From NCBI GenBank assembly GCA_963744225.1, contig CAVUSV010000004.1:992001-1056000 (forward strand): a stretch of 64,000 nucleotides of DNA. The letters are read 5' to 3'. Source of the stretch: Bog-473 sp963744225. GTDB taxonomy: Bacteria; Actinomycetota; Acidimicrobiia; Acidimicrobiales; RAAP-2. The notes under the pieces were generated by a model. It made no database searches and was not told where the DNA came from. It worked only from the letters and a program-made list of their open reading frames with translations. The translations under genes and the position numbers were made by a program. How positions within the stretch are numbered: the first letter of the stretch is position 1; each line of letters opens with the position of its first letter. Below, piece by piece: positions 23,669 through 32,777 of the stretch.

Positions 23669-24627
23669 ATGTCCATTGAGGCACCCGCCCTCCCGGGCCG
23701 GCGAGCCGGGTGGTCGTGGCAGAAGGTCGGGGCCTATGTCGCCCTGACCAAGCCACGGATCATCGAGCTCCTGCTGGTCACGACGCTTGCCCACCATGGT
23801 GGTGGCGCAGCGCGGCCTGCCGCCGCGTGTGGCTGATGGTGGCCACCCTGGCCGGAGGGGCGCTGGCGGCCGGCGGGGCGAACGCCATCAACATGGTGGT
23901 CGACCGCGACATCGACCGTCTGATGAACCGGACGAAGAACCGCCCGCTGGTGACGGGCGCGATGACGCCCACGGCGGCGCTGGTCTTCGCTCTGTGCCTC
24001 GAGGTCGCGGCGTTCGTCGAGCTGTGGCTCGCCGTCAACCTGCTCTCGGCCGTCCTGGCGATCTCGGCCACGTTGTTCTACGTCTTCGTGTACACGCTGT
24101 GGCTGAAGCGACGCTCCACGCAGAACATCGTGATCGGTGGCGCCGCCGGCGCGGTGCCGGTGCTGGTCGGATGGGCGGCGGTCACCGACTGCCTGGCGTG
24201 GGCGCCGGTGGTGATCTTCGCCATCATCTTCATCTGGACGCCGCCGCACTTCTGGTCGCTGGCGGTGCGCTACAAGGAGGACTACGCAGGCGGCCGACGT
24301 GCCGATGCTGCCGGTGGTCGCCTCCATGAAGCGGACGACGACCGAGATCGTCTACTACACGGTGGCGCTGGTGGCGGTGTCGTTCTTGCTGGGGCCGGTG
24401 GCTCACTTGGGCTGGATCTACATGGTGACGGCCGCCGTGCTCGGCGCCGGGTTCCTGTACTTCGTCACCCGGCTGTGGGGGCTGGCCCAGAACGGCCGGT
24501 GACCGGGCGCGACGCCATGCGGGTCTTCGGGTACTCCATCACGTACCTGACGGTGCTGTTCGTGGCGATGGCGGGCGACGTCCTCATCTCCAACCACGTA
24601 CATTCACTAGCGTCCCGTCCGCGATGA
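23669..24627 (+). CDS. ctaB: Protohaem IX farnesyltransferase CtaB (several frameshifts)
   Basis: A UbiA-superfamily membrane prenyltransferase that farnesylates haem B to haem O. Family landmarks are all present but spread over three frames: VGAYVALTKPRIIELLLVTT; PTMVVAQRGLPP; GGANAINMVVDRDIDRLMNR with the Asp-rich NxxxDxxxD motif; TPTAALVF; RYKEDYA; VPMLPVVASM; VFGYSITYLTVLFVAM. One-base repairs near 23788 (extra T), 23822 (extra C), 24289 (extra G) and about 24498 rejoin them. Four indels in one essential gene with otherwise perfect conservation point to poor sequence rather than decay. The ATG at 23669 diverges from ctaA. The stop overlaps the next start as ATGA, so the downstream thioredoxin gene is coupled. 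Confidence 0.85.
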
Positions 24628-25284
24628 CGGACGCCGCACCTCCGGAGCCGCCGGGTCCGGGGCCGCCTGCGCCCGCGCGCGGGACCGGCACCGGCTGCGC
24701 CCCGAGCCGCGCAAGCCGCGCAAGATCTTCTTGCTCGTCGGCGTCGTCGTCGCCGTCGCCTCGGCGTCGTCCTGTTCACCAGCATCGGCACGAGCCCGAA
24801 CGTCGGGCGGGGGCGCCGAGGAGGGGAGTCCGGTGCCGTCCTTCACCGCGTCAGAACATCGGGCCCGTCGGGCCGCGCCAGGTTTCTGTGGCCGCCCGCG
24901 GCGGGGCGATCGGGACCCCGACGGTGCTGCTCTTCTTCGGGAACTGGTGCACCGAGCTGCCACCAGGAACTGCCGCCGCTGGCGGCGGCGGTGCGGGCGC
25001 AGGACAAGGCGGGCGGCGCGCTGTCGACGATCCGGGTCGTCGGCGTCGACAGCCTGGACACGGCGGCGAGCGCCAGGGCGTTCATCAAGGGCGCGGGCGT
25101 CACGTTCCCCGTGGCCTACGACGCCGACGCCAGCGTGACGAGCGGGCTCTTCTACTTCGACGGTGACCCGTACGCGGTGTTCGTGAAGGGCGACGGCAGC
25201 ATCAACAAGATCGTACGGGGCGACGTGCTCTCGCCGGCGTCCTTCACCGCGGACGAGCGGGCCCTCATTCCCAGCGGAACGTGA
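24624..25284 (+). CDS. TlpA-like membrane-anchored thioredoxin (several frameshifts)
   Basis: A redoxin-type thiol-disulphide protein. Joined over frames it has a Pro-rich cytoplasmic start, a basic patch and single membrane helix (PRKIFLLVGVVVAVA), then an extracytoplasmic thioredoxin fold: GTPTVLLFFGNW, the active site, IRVVGVDSLDTAASAR, TFPVAYDADASV and FVKGDGSINKIVRGDV. The active site reads WCTE then an extra C; removing that base gives WCTECHQELPP, restoring a CxxC redox centre. At least five one-base indels (about 24680, 24764, 24822, 24852, 24957) are needed to read the whole protein. The ATG overlaps the ctaB stop by 4 bp. A role in reducing haem or copper-site cysteines for oxidase assembly is plausible from context. 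Confidence 0.72.
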
Positions 25285-26120
25285 GCGTGGCCGCCGGCGG
25301 GCGGCCACGGCCCAGACGGCCAGCGACGATCCAGGACTCGGTCGGCACGGGGTGCCGCTCCCGAGCGTGGCGTGCAGCGCCGACGAGAGCGCAGCTGGCG
25401 GGAGCAGCTTGGCGAAGGACGGCCAAGCCCGCTGGGGAGCTTGACGAGCGGGACGATCATGCCGCCCAGGAGGAGCAGGATCAGGTAGAGGCCGTTGGCC
25501 GCCGCCAGGTTCACCTCGGCCCGCAGGGTCCCGGCCATGAGCAGGCCGATGCCGGCGAAGGCGGCGGAGCCGAGGAGGATGGCGCCGATCGCGCCCGGCG
25601 ACCGCGGCGGCGGCGCCGCCGCCCGGGTTCCAGCCGAGCGCGAGCCCGACCGGGAGCAGGACGGCCGCCTGCAGCAGCTCGACGGCGACGATGGTGACGA
25701 TCTTGGCTCCCAGCAGCCGCGGGCGGCCGAGGGGCGTCGAGCCGAGGCGTTTGAGCACGCCGTAGCCGCGCTCGAACCCGGTGGCGATGCCGAGGGAGAC
25801 CATGGCCGTCGACATGACCGCCAGCGACAAGATGCCGGGCACGAAGAAGTCCGCCGGCTTCGCCGTCGGCGTCGACACGACGGACACCTTCGAGAAGAAG
25901 ACGAGGAAGACGACGGGGATGCCGATGGTGAGCAGCAGCGTCTCGCCGCGGCGCAGCGTCATGTAGATCTCGGCGCCGGTCTGGGCGGTGAGCGGGCGGA
26001 GGGCGGCGGCGGCGGTCGAGGTCATCTTTGGTGCCCCCGGCGCTGACGCGGGCCCCGTCGTCGGCCCCGGCGCTGCGCGGTCCGAGAGCGCGGTCGGCTC
26101 CGCCGGATCGTCGCCTTCAT
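25265..26120 (-). CDS. ABC-2 type transporter permease (several frameshifts)
   Basis: A membrane subunit of a DrrB-like ABC exporter. In one frame: LRPLTAQTGAEIYMTLRRGE, a helix LLLTIGIPVVFLVFF, FVPGILSLAVMSTAMVSLGI, ERGYGVLKRLGSTPLGRPRL, and AVLLPVGLALGWNP. Later helices continue in other frames (NGLYLILLLLGGMIVPL; KLLPPAALSSALH) and the protein ends in a TFRWE-type tail at 25265. The ATG at 26120 overlaps the ATPase stop (ATGA); a one-base repair just after it joins a polar leader to the long frame at 26025. Neighbouring ctaA/ctaB with an ABC permease and ATPase is a conserved actinobacterial arrangement. The substrate is unknown. Indels and a 20-bp convergent overlap with the thioredoxin gene make exact ends uncertain. 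Confidence 0.72.
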
Positions 26121-27054
26121 GGGCCGCTCCGACGGTCGTCGAAGTAGACGTCCTCGAGGGTCCTGCCGACCACCAGGTCGGTGAGGGTGGCGCCGCGCCC
26201 GGCCAGGAAGGTGGCGATGGCGGCCGTGACGGCGGGGGCCGCCAGGTCGCGGGGCCTCGACCCGGTAGCGCCCGGGGGTGGTCTCGAAGACGAGGGTGGC
26301 GGGGCCGACGGCAGCTGCCAGCGCCCCTATGTCGAGGGCGGGCGGTCCCCCGAACGCGATGAGTGTGTCCGACGATGCCGTCCCCGCGGCGCCGGCCGTC
26401 AGGCCGTGTGGGGTCCCTTCGAGCACGACGCGGCCCGCGGACACGATGACGATGCGGTCGGCCATTTTCTCGGCTTCAGCCAACTCGTGGGTGGTGAGGA
26501 CGACGCAGACGCCCTTCGCCTTCAGGTCCGCCACCACGCCGCGGACAGCGATCCGCCCCTCGGGGTCGACACCCGCCGTGGGCTCGTCGAGGAAGGCCAC
26601 CTCGGGCTGCCCGACCAGTGCCAGGGCCAGGGAGAGGCGCTGCTGCTCCCCGCCCGAGAGGTTCCGCCAGGGCGTGGCGGCCACCGCGCCGAGGCCGACG
26701 AGGTCGAGCAGGTCGGCCGTTGGGAGGGGGTGGACGTAGTAGCGGGCGAAGAGGTCCAGGACGCGGCGCGGCCCGAGCATCGGGTACACGCCCCCGCGCT
26801 GGAGCATGACGCCGATGCGGCTGCTGAGCGCGGCGTGGTCGGCGATGGGGTTGAGCCCGAGGACGCGCACGTCGCCTGCGGCCGGCCTCCGGTAGCCCTC
26901 GAGGGTCTCGACCGTCGAGGTCTTGCCCGCTCCGTTGGGTCCGAGCATGACGAGCACCTCGCCGGCGTCGGCCGTGAGGTCCATGCCGTCCACGGCGGGA
27001 GGCGATGTGGGCCCGTAGCGCACGGTGAGAGCCGCTGACCTCGACGGACGGCAC
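26117..27054 (-). CDS. ABC transporter ATP-binding protein (frameshifted)
   Basis: The nucleotide-binding subunit of the exporter. Walker A (LGPNGAGKTST), Q-loop region (MLQRGGVYPM), the signature LSGGEQQRLSLALAL, Walker B (EVAFLDEPTAGVD) and the switch histidine (VLTTHELAEAEKMADRI) are all in one frame. The protein resembles DrrA/CcmA-type exporters with a C-terminal extension that ends ATLTDLVVGRTLEDVYFDD after a frameshift near 26250. A second frameshift near 27029 separates the GTG start at 27054 (PSVEVSG) from LTVRYGPTSPPAVDGMDL. Both are one-base repairs. The gene starts only 26 bp from serS on the opposite strand, leaving little room for two promoters. Confidence 0.82.
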
Positions 27055-27080
27055 GGCGACGCAGGCTACTTTGGCTCGAA

Positions 27081-28386
27081 ATGATCGATATCCACGCGCT
27101 TCGTGACCAGCCCGACGCGGTGAAGGCTGCGCTGGCCCGGCGGGGCGTGGAGCCGGCAGAGGTTGACGACGTCATTCAGGCCGACGTGGTGTACCGGGCC
27201 AAGGTGCGGGCCGCCGAGACGATGCGGGCCGAGGTCAAGGAGCTCTCCCGCCAGGTCGGGCAGGCCAAGAAGGACGGCGACGACGCCCGGGCCGAGCAGC
27301 TCCGCTCCCGCAGCCGCACCCTCGGCGAGGAGGAGCGGGCGGCCGCCGCCGAGGCCGACGCCCTCGGGGAGCGGGTGCGCACCGGGCTGCTCTACCTCCC
27401 CAACATCCCGGCCGAGGACGCGCCGGACGGGATGGGCGAGGAGGACAACGTGGAAGTCCGCCGATGGTGGCCAGGCCGGGACGTCGGGCGTCCCGAGCCC
27501 GGCAGGGCGGCACACCAGCAGGTGCCGCACTGGGAGATCGGCGAGACGCTGCAGCTCCTCGATATGGAGCGCGGGGCACGGCTGGCGGGCTCTATGTTTC
27601 CGCTCTACCGCGGTCCCGGGAGCCCGCTTGCTGCGCGCGCTGACCGCTTTCGCCATCGACCGCCACTCGCCCGAGTACGAGGAGATCCGCCCGCCCACCG
27701 TGGTGCTCACCGACACCATGACCTCGACCGGGCACCTGCCGAAGTTCGCTGACGACGCCTACCACATCGAGCGCGACGACCTGTGGCTGATCCCGACGGC
27801 CGAGGTCCCGCTCACCTCCATGCACCGCGGCGAGATCCTGGAGGAGTCCCAGCTGCCGCTGCGCTTCACCGCGGCGACCGCGTGCTACCGGCGTGAGGCC
27901 GGCTCGGCCGGGCGCGACACGCGCGGACTGTTGCGGGTGCACGAGTTCGACAAGGTGGAGCTGTTTGCCTACGCCACGCCGGACGGCGCGCTGGAGGCGC
28001 AGGCCGACATCCTCCGGCGGGCGGAGTCGATGCTCCGCGAGCTCGAGCTGCCCTATCGGGTGCTCGACCTGTGCACTGGGGACCTCGGCGGGTCGTCCGC
28101 TCGCACCTTCGACCTGGAGGCCTATGCGCCCGGGGTGGACCGCTGGCTCGAGGTCAGCTCGGTCAGCTGGTTCCGGGACTACCAGGCCCGCCGGGCCAAC
28201 GTGCGCTTCCGCCCGTCCGGCGGGGGCCCGCCGCAGCTCGTCCATACCGTGAACGGCTCCGCGCTCGCCTGGCCCCGGATCTGGGCCGCCCTCGTGGAGA
28301 ACGGGCGTCAGGAGGACGGGACGGTCGTGCTGCCCGAGTGCCTGGCGCCCTACATGGGCGGCGAACTGCTGTTGAAGGCGCCGTGA
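27081..28386 (+). CDS. serS: Serine-tRNA ligase (one frameshift)
   Basis: Class II aminoacyl-tRNA synthetase that charges tRNA-Ser (and tRNA-Sec). The N-terminal long coiled-coil arm (residues about 25-105, ELSRQVGQAKKDGDDARAEQ) is followed by the aminoacylation core: GARLAGSMFPLYRG, then TAFAIDRHSPEYEEIRPP, motif 2 (FRREAGSAGRDTRGLLRVHEF-type, here TACYRREAGSAGRDTRG), CTGDLGGSSARTFDLEAY, and motif 3 (NGSALAWPRIWAALVENG). An extra base near 27619 (GPG-S versus GPGARLLRAL) splits the frame; the rest is clean. An essential gene cannot be inactive, so this is a sequence error or the cell has another copy. Divergent from the ABC ATPase gene. Confidence 0.9.
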
Positions 28387-28451
28387 GCGAGGCCGCCGCC
28401 GCCGCCGCCGGCGCCGACGCCGCTGTCCGATCGGAGCGAGCGCCCCGGATG

Positions 28452-28493
28452 TCTTTCAAAACTATCAGCAGGTCGGTTTATAGTTTTGAAAGA
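28452..28493. promoter_or_regulatory. 14-bp perfect inverted repeat, AT-rich
   Basis: TCTTTCAAAACTAT (28452-28465) and its exact complement ATAGTTTTGAAAGA (28480-28493) are separated by 14 bases. It stands out as an AT-rich island in the 179-bp gap between serS and the next gene, 72 bp before that gene's ATG. The arm-spacer-arm length suits a dimeric repressor, or the RNA could form a hairpin ending serS; there is no T-run after it. A G-rich GGCAGG-like repeat run (about 28516-28561) separates it from the start codon. Confidence 0.55.
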
Positions 28494-28564
28494 GACCGCC
28501 GGGGTGCGCCAACAGAGGCAGGGGCAGGGGCACGGGCAGGGGCACCGACAGGAGCAGGGGCGTC

Positions 28565-29302
28565 ATGAGCGGCCGCAACGGCGGATTCGGCTTCGACGAG
28601 GCGCTGAACGCCATCGGCGCTGAGAGCCAACGCCTCGCCGAGGCGGTGCGAACCTCCGACCTCGAGGCCCGCGTCCCGGCCTGCCCCGAATGGTCCGTCC
28701 GTGACCTGGCCCACCACATCGGCGAGGTGCAGTGGTACTGGGGCGAGAACGTCCGGGCCAAGAACGCCGACGAACGCTCCGGTGGCGAACTCACGCCGTT
28801 GCCCGCCGACGCGGACTTGGCGGCGTGGTTGGGGTGGTGCACGTACTCGCTGCTCGGCCGCTTGCGCGACGCGGGACCCGACGCGCCGTGCTGGGCATGG
28901 TGGCCGGCACCGCGCACCGCAGGAGCCGTCTGCCGGCACCAGGCCCAGGAAGCGGCGGTGCACCGGTGGGACGCGCAGGGGGTGGGCCACCAGGGCCTCC
29001 CGCTCGAGACCGCCCTGGCCGAGGACGGCGTGCCGGAGTTCATCGAGATCATGGTGGGGTCCGACCTCGAAGCGTTGCCCGGCGCGGTGACGCTGGCCGC
29101 CACCGACACGGGGGCGACCTGGCGTGTCGCCGGCAGCGGCGCCGAGAGCCCCGATGGCCGCTTCGCCCGGGAGGCGGAGCTCCGGGCCTCCGCCTCCGAC
29201 CTGGTCTTGATGCTCTACCGGCGCCTGCCCGTCCCCGACAGCGCAGTGGCCGGGGACCCCATGTTGGTCGCCGCCCTCCTCTCACTGGCTGACACAAGGT
29301 GA
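28565..29302 (+). CDS. Maleylpyruvate isomerase N-terminal (DinB-like) family protein
   Basis: A 245-residue protein of the actinobacterial family with a mycothiol-dependent maleylpyruvate isomerase N-terminal domain, a DinB-like four-helix bundle. The opening helix (ALNAIGAESQRLAEAV), the signature VPACPEWSVRDLAHHIGEVQ (about residues 39-58) with its CPEWSVxDLxxH, and HQAQEAAVHRWDAQ (about 129-142), whose histidines would ligate a metal, are present. The second domain is a short SCP2-like C-terminal part. Many members have unknown thiol-transfer roles, so the isomerase name is only a family label. The GTG of the next gene overlaps its TGA (GTGA), so they are coupled. An inverted repeat lies upstream at 28452-28493. 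Confidence 0.85.
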   Translation: MSGRNGGFGFDEALNAIGAESQRLAEAVRTSDLEARVPACPEWSVRDLAHHIGEVQWYWGENVRAKNADERSGGELTPLPADADLAAWLGWCTYSLLGRLRDAGPDAPCWAWWPAPRTAGAVCRHQAQEAAVHRWDAQGVGHQGLPLETALAEDGVPEFIEIMVGSDLEALPGAVTLAATDTGATWRVAGSGAESPDGRFAREAELRASASDLVLMLYRRLPVPDSAVAGDPMLVAALLSLADTR

Positions 29303-30045
29303 CCGAGCTGACGTTCCTCGGGACGGGCAACTTCATGGCCCCACCGGGCCGGTACTGGAACAGCTTCGTCATCGACGGGTCGGTGCTGGTGGAGCCCTCG
29401 CCGACCGCACTGCCGCACCTGCGCCGTTGCGAGTTCGGTGTCGAGGCCATCGAAGTCGTGGTGGTCTCGCACTTCCATGCCGACCACTGCTTCGGATGGC
29501 CGTTCTTCTTGCAGGCGGCGGCGGAGCGCGGCGACGGGCGCACGCTGCACGTGGTGGGTCCGCCCGGGATCGAGGCGCACCTCGAGAACATGAACGAGGC
29601 GGGGGCGGTGGGCTCGGTGACCGAGATGGCACGGGCCAACCTGGACCTGCGTTTCGTCGAGGTCGACGGCTCCTGGCAGGAGGCGGGCCCGCTGCGTCTC
29701 CGGGCCATCGAGGTGGTGCACGTCCCGTACCTGCGTTGCTTCGGCTACCTCTTCGACCGGGCCGGCCAGGTCGTGGCCTACTCGGGCGACACCACGCCGT
29801 GCGACGGGCTCACCGAGTTGGCCGTAGCCGCCGACGTGCTGGTCGTGGAGTGCAACGGGCGGCACGGGCCGCCGGGGGCCCGGCCGAGCCACATGGACGA
29901 GGACTCCATCCGCGCGCTCCGGGATGCCCATCCGGGCGTCCCGCTGGTCCTCACCCATCTCGGCGAGCAAGTGGACACGGACGCCCTGATCCGGACGCTG
30001 ACCGGCGTGACCATCCCGGAGGATTTCGAGCGGCTGACCGTCTGA
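29299..30045 (+). CDS. Metallo-beta-lactamase-fold hydrolase (RNase Z-like)
   Basis: A 248-residue metallo-hydrolase. It opens as RNase Z/arylsulfatase-type MBL proteins do (LTFLGTGNFMAPPGRYWNSF). The Zn-ligand motif HxHxDH is present as SHFHADHCFG (about residues 56-65), with a further Asp in VVAYSGDTTPCDG, His/Asp positions near ARPSHMDEDS, and a final conserved His in LTHLGEQVD. It is shorter than RNase Z proper, so tRNA processing is unlikely; phosphodiesterase or lactonase activity is possible. It starts at a GTG that overlaps the previous stop by 4 bp, forming a two-gene operon. It ends 21 bp from the convergent regX3-like gene. Confidence 0.85.
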   Translation: MTELTFLGTGNFMAPPGRYWNSFVIDGSVLVEPSPTALPHLRRCEFGVEAIEVVVVSHFHADHCFGWPFFLQAAAERGDGRTLHVVGPPGIEAHLENMNEAGAVGSVTEMARANLDLRFVEVDGSWQEAGPLRLRAIEVVHVPYLRCFGYLFDRAGQVVAYSGDTTPCDGLTELAVAADVLVVECNGRHGPPGARPSHMDEDSIRALRDAHPGVPLVLTHLGEQVDTDALIRTLTGVTIPEDFERLTV

Positions 30046-30066
30046 GCCGTGGGTCCGCCGGAGGGT

Positions 30067-30858
30067 TCAGCCCGCGACGGCAGCAGCGAAGCGGTACCCG
30101 ACGCCGCGCACGGTGGTGATGAGCACCGGCGTCGAGGGCTCGGCCTCAATCCGGGAGCGCAACCGCTTGATATGCACGTCGAGCGTCTTGGTGTCTCCGA
30201 TGTAGTCGGTGCCCCACACGCGGTCGATGAGCACGTCACGGGTCAAGACGCGGCCGGAGTTCTCCACCAGCAGGCGCAGCAGCTCGAACTCCTTGCGGCG
30301 CAGGTGCACCTCGTCGCCGCGCACGAACACCCGCCGCTGGTCGAAGTCGACCTTGATCCCGTTGGACTCCCAGATCCCGTCGCTCCCGAACTCGATGGCA
30401 CTCGCCAGGTCGCCCGACTCGGCCCCGCCGGGAGTGCGCCGGAGCACGGCCCGCATGCGGGCCACCAGCTCGCGCAGGCGGTAGGGCTTGGTCACGTAGT
30501 CGTCGGCGCCGACCTCGAGCGCCACCACCGTGTCGATCTCGGTGCCCTTCGCCGTCACCATGATGATGGGGACTTGCGAGCGGGTGCGGATGGTCCGGCA
30601 CACGTCGATGCCTGACAGCTTGGGCAACATCAGGTCGAGCAGCAGGATGTCCGGCGCTGTCTCTTCGAAGAGCTGCAGGGCCTCTCTCCCGTCACGGGCC
30701 ACGGTCACGCGGAACCCCTCGTTGGAGAGCCCGATCACCAGCGCGTCGATGAAGGACTCCTCGTCCTCGGCCAACAGGACCTTCACCGGGCCCTCGCTGG
30801 CCGCCGCCCGGCTGTTCTTCCTCCCGGACGACTTGCCCGGACTCTCTTTGGCCGTCAC
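30067..30858 (-). CDS. regX3: RegX3-like OmpR-family response regulator
   Basis: A 263-residue response regulator. After a 24-residue polar leader comes a receiver domain with the acidic pocket EDEE at 31-34, the phosphoacceptor aspartate D75 in ILLLDLMLP and the conserved lysine in GADDYVTKPY. A C-terminal OmpR/PhoB winged helix follows (RKEFELLRLLVENSGRVLTR, then DVHIKRLRSRIE and VRGVGYRF). The sequence closely follows mycobacterial RegX3, including DVCRTIRTRSQVPIIMVT, which controls the phosphate-starvation response. The GTG start overlaps the kinase stop as GTGA, so the pair is one coupled operon on the minus strand. No pst transport genes or phoU are in the window. Confidence 0.88.
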   Translation of the reverse strand: MTAKESPGKSSGRKNSRAAASEGPVKVLLAEDEESFIDALVIGLSNEGFRVTVARDGREALQLFEETAPDILLLDLMLPKLSGIDVCRTIRTRSQVPIIMVTAKGTEIDTVVALEVGADDYVTKPYRLRELVARMRAVLRRTPGGAESGDLASAIEFGSDGIWESNGIKVDFDQRRVFVRGDEVHLRRKEFELLRLLVENSGRVLTRDVLIDRVWGTDYIGDTKTLDVHIKRLRSRIEAEPSTPVLITTVRGVGYRFAAAVAG

Positions 30859-32511
30859 GCGACCCGCTCCGCCTGAATCGGGAGCACGAGCGTGAAGGTC
30901 GAGCCCTCGCCCTCGCGCGACTCGACGTCCACCCAACCCTGGTGGTTGTTGGCGACGTGGCGGACGATCGATAGGCCGAGGCCGGTACCACCGGTGTCGC
31001 GGCTGCGACCGTGGTCGACCCGGTAGAAGCGCTCGAAGATGCGGTCGAGGTCCCGGGCCGGGATCCCGACGCCGTGGTCCTGGACGGAAAGCCGCACGTT
31101 GTCGCGCTCCTCGATGCGCCAATTTGGGGAGGCCACCACGGGTGTCTCCACCGGACCCGGCCCGGTGGGCTCGCCATCGAGGGCCGCCGGCGCCGAGGGC
31201 GCCGTGGTGCCGGTGGCCGCCGCACCGGTGCCCCCCTCGTACTGGTCGAGGATCTCGGGGGTGAAGACCGGCTGCACGACCTCACCTTTTCCGGGGAGCA
31301 CGACCCCTCCCTTTCCCTGCTCCGGCGTTTGGTCGGCCGGGGCCGGCTCGGTTCTCGAGACTGCCCCATCCTCGGCCTTGACCGAGGGCACCTCGCCGGT
31401 GGCCGGGGCTTCCCAGGCACGATCCTCGCCGCCGCTCACCGCCGAGCCCATGATCGAGGGGTGTTCGAAGTTGGGGTTGCTGCGCTGCACGGTGCCGGTC
31501 ACCACCACCTTGGAGTTGTCGTAGGAGTAGGTGATCGCGTTCTCGAGCAGGGCGTGCATGGCAGACACGAGCTGGCGCCGGTCCCCCATCACCGCGACGG
31601 GGGGAGCGGGCTCGTGCAGGACGATCTCAATGCCCCGTTGGTCCGCCGTGGCCCGCACCCGCTCAATGGCGTCCGCCATCACGAGGTTCACCAGCACCGG
31701 CTCGCGCGGCGGGGCCTCCTCGGACTCGATGCGGGAGAGGTCGAGCAGGTCGTCGATGATGCGGCTCACCCGGAACGCCTCGTTGTGGATGCGGCCGGCC
31801 AAGCGCTGTCGCGACCTCGTGGTCGGGCTCCGAGACGAGGGTCTCGGCCAGGAGGCCCAGCGCCCCCATGGGCGTCTTGAGCTCGTGGCTCACGTTGGCC
31901 ACGAAGTCGCGCCGGATCTCCTCGAGACGCCGGCGCTCTGAGACGTCTTCGATGAGCGCGATCACCCCGAGGGGTCGGCGCCCGTCGTCAATCTGGCGGG
32001 CGCGCACCTGCAGTGTGCGCCGGGGCGGTCCGTAGAGGTCGAGGGTGCGCTCCGCCGAACCCTGGTGCCATGCGTCCTCCAGGACCTCGGTCACCGCCTG
32101 GGCGGCGAGGGCATCACCGTGGCGGCTGACCATCAAGGCATTGGCGCGCCCGTTGCGATAGATAACCGTGCCGTTCTCGTCGCAGAGGACCACCCCCTGG
32201 GTCAGGGTGTCGAGCGAGCGCCGCAGGCGGATGGCGTCAGAGCTGGATTCGGTCACGGCCTGCGCCGCCCCGCCGGTGACCTGCTCGAGGTATGCGAGAG
32301 AGGTCTCGATGTTGTACTCGTCCTCGGGTGGGTTCAGCCCGAGCCGGGTCCCGAGCGCGGCCAAGCGCTGGGAGATGGCCCGCCGGCCCGAACGCCGTCC
32401 CAGCAGGACTGCGATGAACCCGACCAGCACGCAGAGCGCGGCCGCACCCGCGACGAAGATGATCACCTGCGTCTGGGTCAGATCGATCTCCCCGGGCGTA
32501 CTCAGCGGCAC
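30855..32511 (-). CDS. senX3: SenX3-like sensor histidine kinase (one frameshift, long insert)
   Basis: Membrane sensor kinase paired with RegX3. It has one N-terminal helix (about residues 14-37), a PAS-like domain (about 95-190) with LTQGVVLCDENGTVIYRN, and a HisKA dimerisation helix with the phosphoacceptor H209 in NVSHELKTP. At about 31809 an extra G breaks the frame; repair gives RLAGRIHNEAFRVSR, then the HATPase domain with the N-box (HALLENAITYSYDNS), G1 (QDHGVGIP) and G2 (GGTGLGLSIVRHV). Between the N-box strand and G1 lies about 130 residues of Pro/Gly/Ala/Glu-rich sequence (31103-31493), absent from usual SenX3 proteins. The GTG at 32511 follows a G-rich Shine-Dalgarno-like stretch. 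Confidence 0.85.
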
Positions 32512-32595
32512 GCCCCCAATATGACAGGGCTGGGGGGCGGGGGGGGACCTTGGCCCTGAACTGCCCGTGTGCGACCCAGAAGCGGCGACGAAACG

Positions 32596-32641
32596 CCGAC
32601 GGAGCGGCCGACGGAGCGGCGATAGAGAGGCGATAGAGAGG
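32596..32641. repeat. Adjacent 12-bp and 11-bp tandem duplications
   Basis: CCGACGGAGCGG occurs twice in tandem (32596-32607 and 32608-32619), followed directly by two tandem copies of CGATAGAGAGG (32620-32630 and 32631-32641). They lie in the 266-bp divergent region between the senX3-like gene and the first T4SS-like gene, so they may be regulator sites or slippage products. No promoter is clearly placed relative to them. Confidence 0.6.
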
Positions 32642-32777
32642 CAGGGGAGCCCAGAGGTAGGCGCAGGGAGCCACGCCCGCGCATGGGAAGTCGGGCCAAA
32701 CGGCGTCGGCCGGAACCGTTCATCTGCGAGCGGAGGTCCGGAGGTTCCGGCGCCGGCAGTCACCACGGAGGGCACCC

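Noticed and set aside
22050..28400. Calling ctaA, ctaB, serS and neighbours true pseudogenes
   Set aside because: Too many one-base indels with full conservation on both sides, and essential functions; sequence error is the better explanation.
28514..28560. GGCAGGGGCA-type run before the gene at 28565 as a ribosome binding array
   Set aside because: It is G-rich simple sequence and probably just composition; no spacing to the ATG fits better than the nearest GGAGC-like element.
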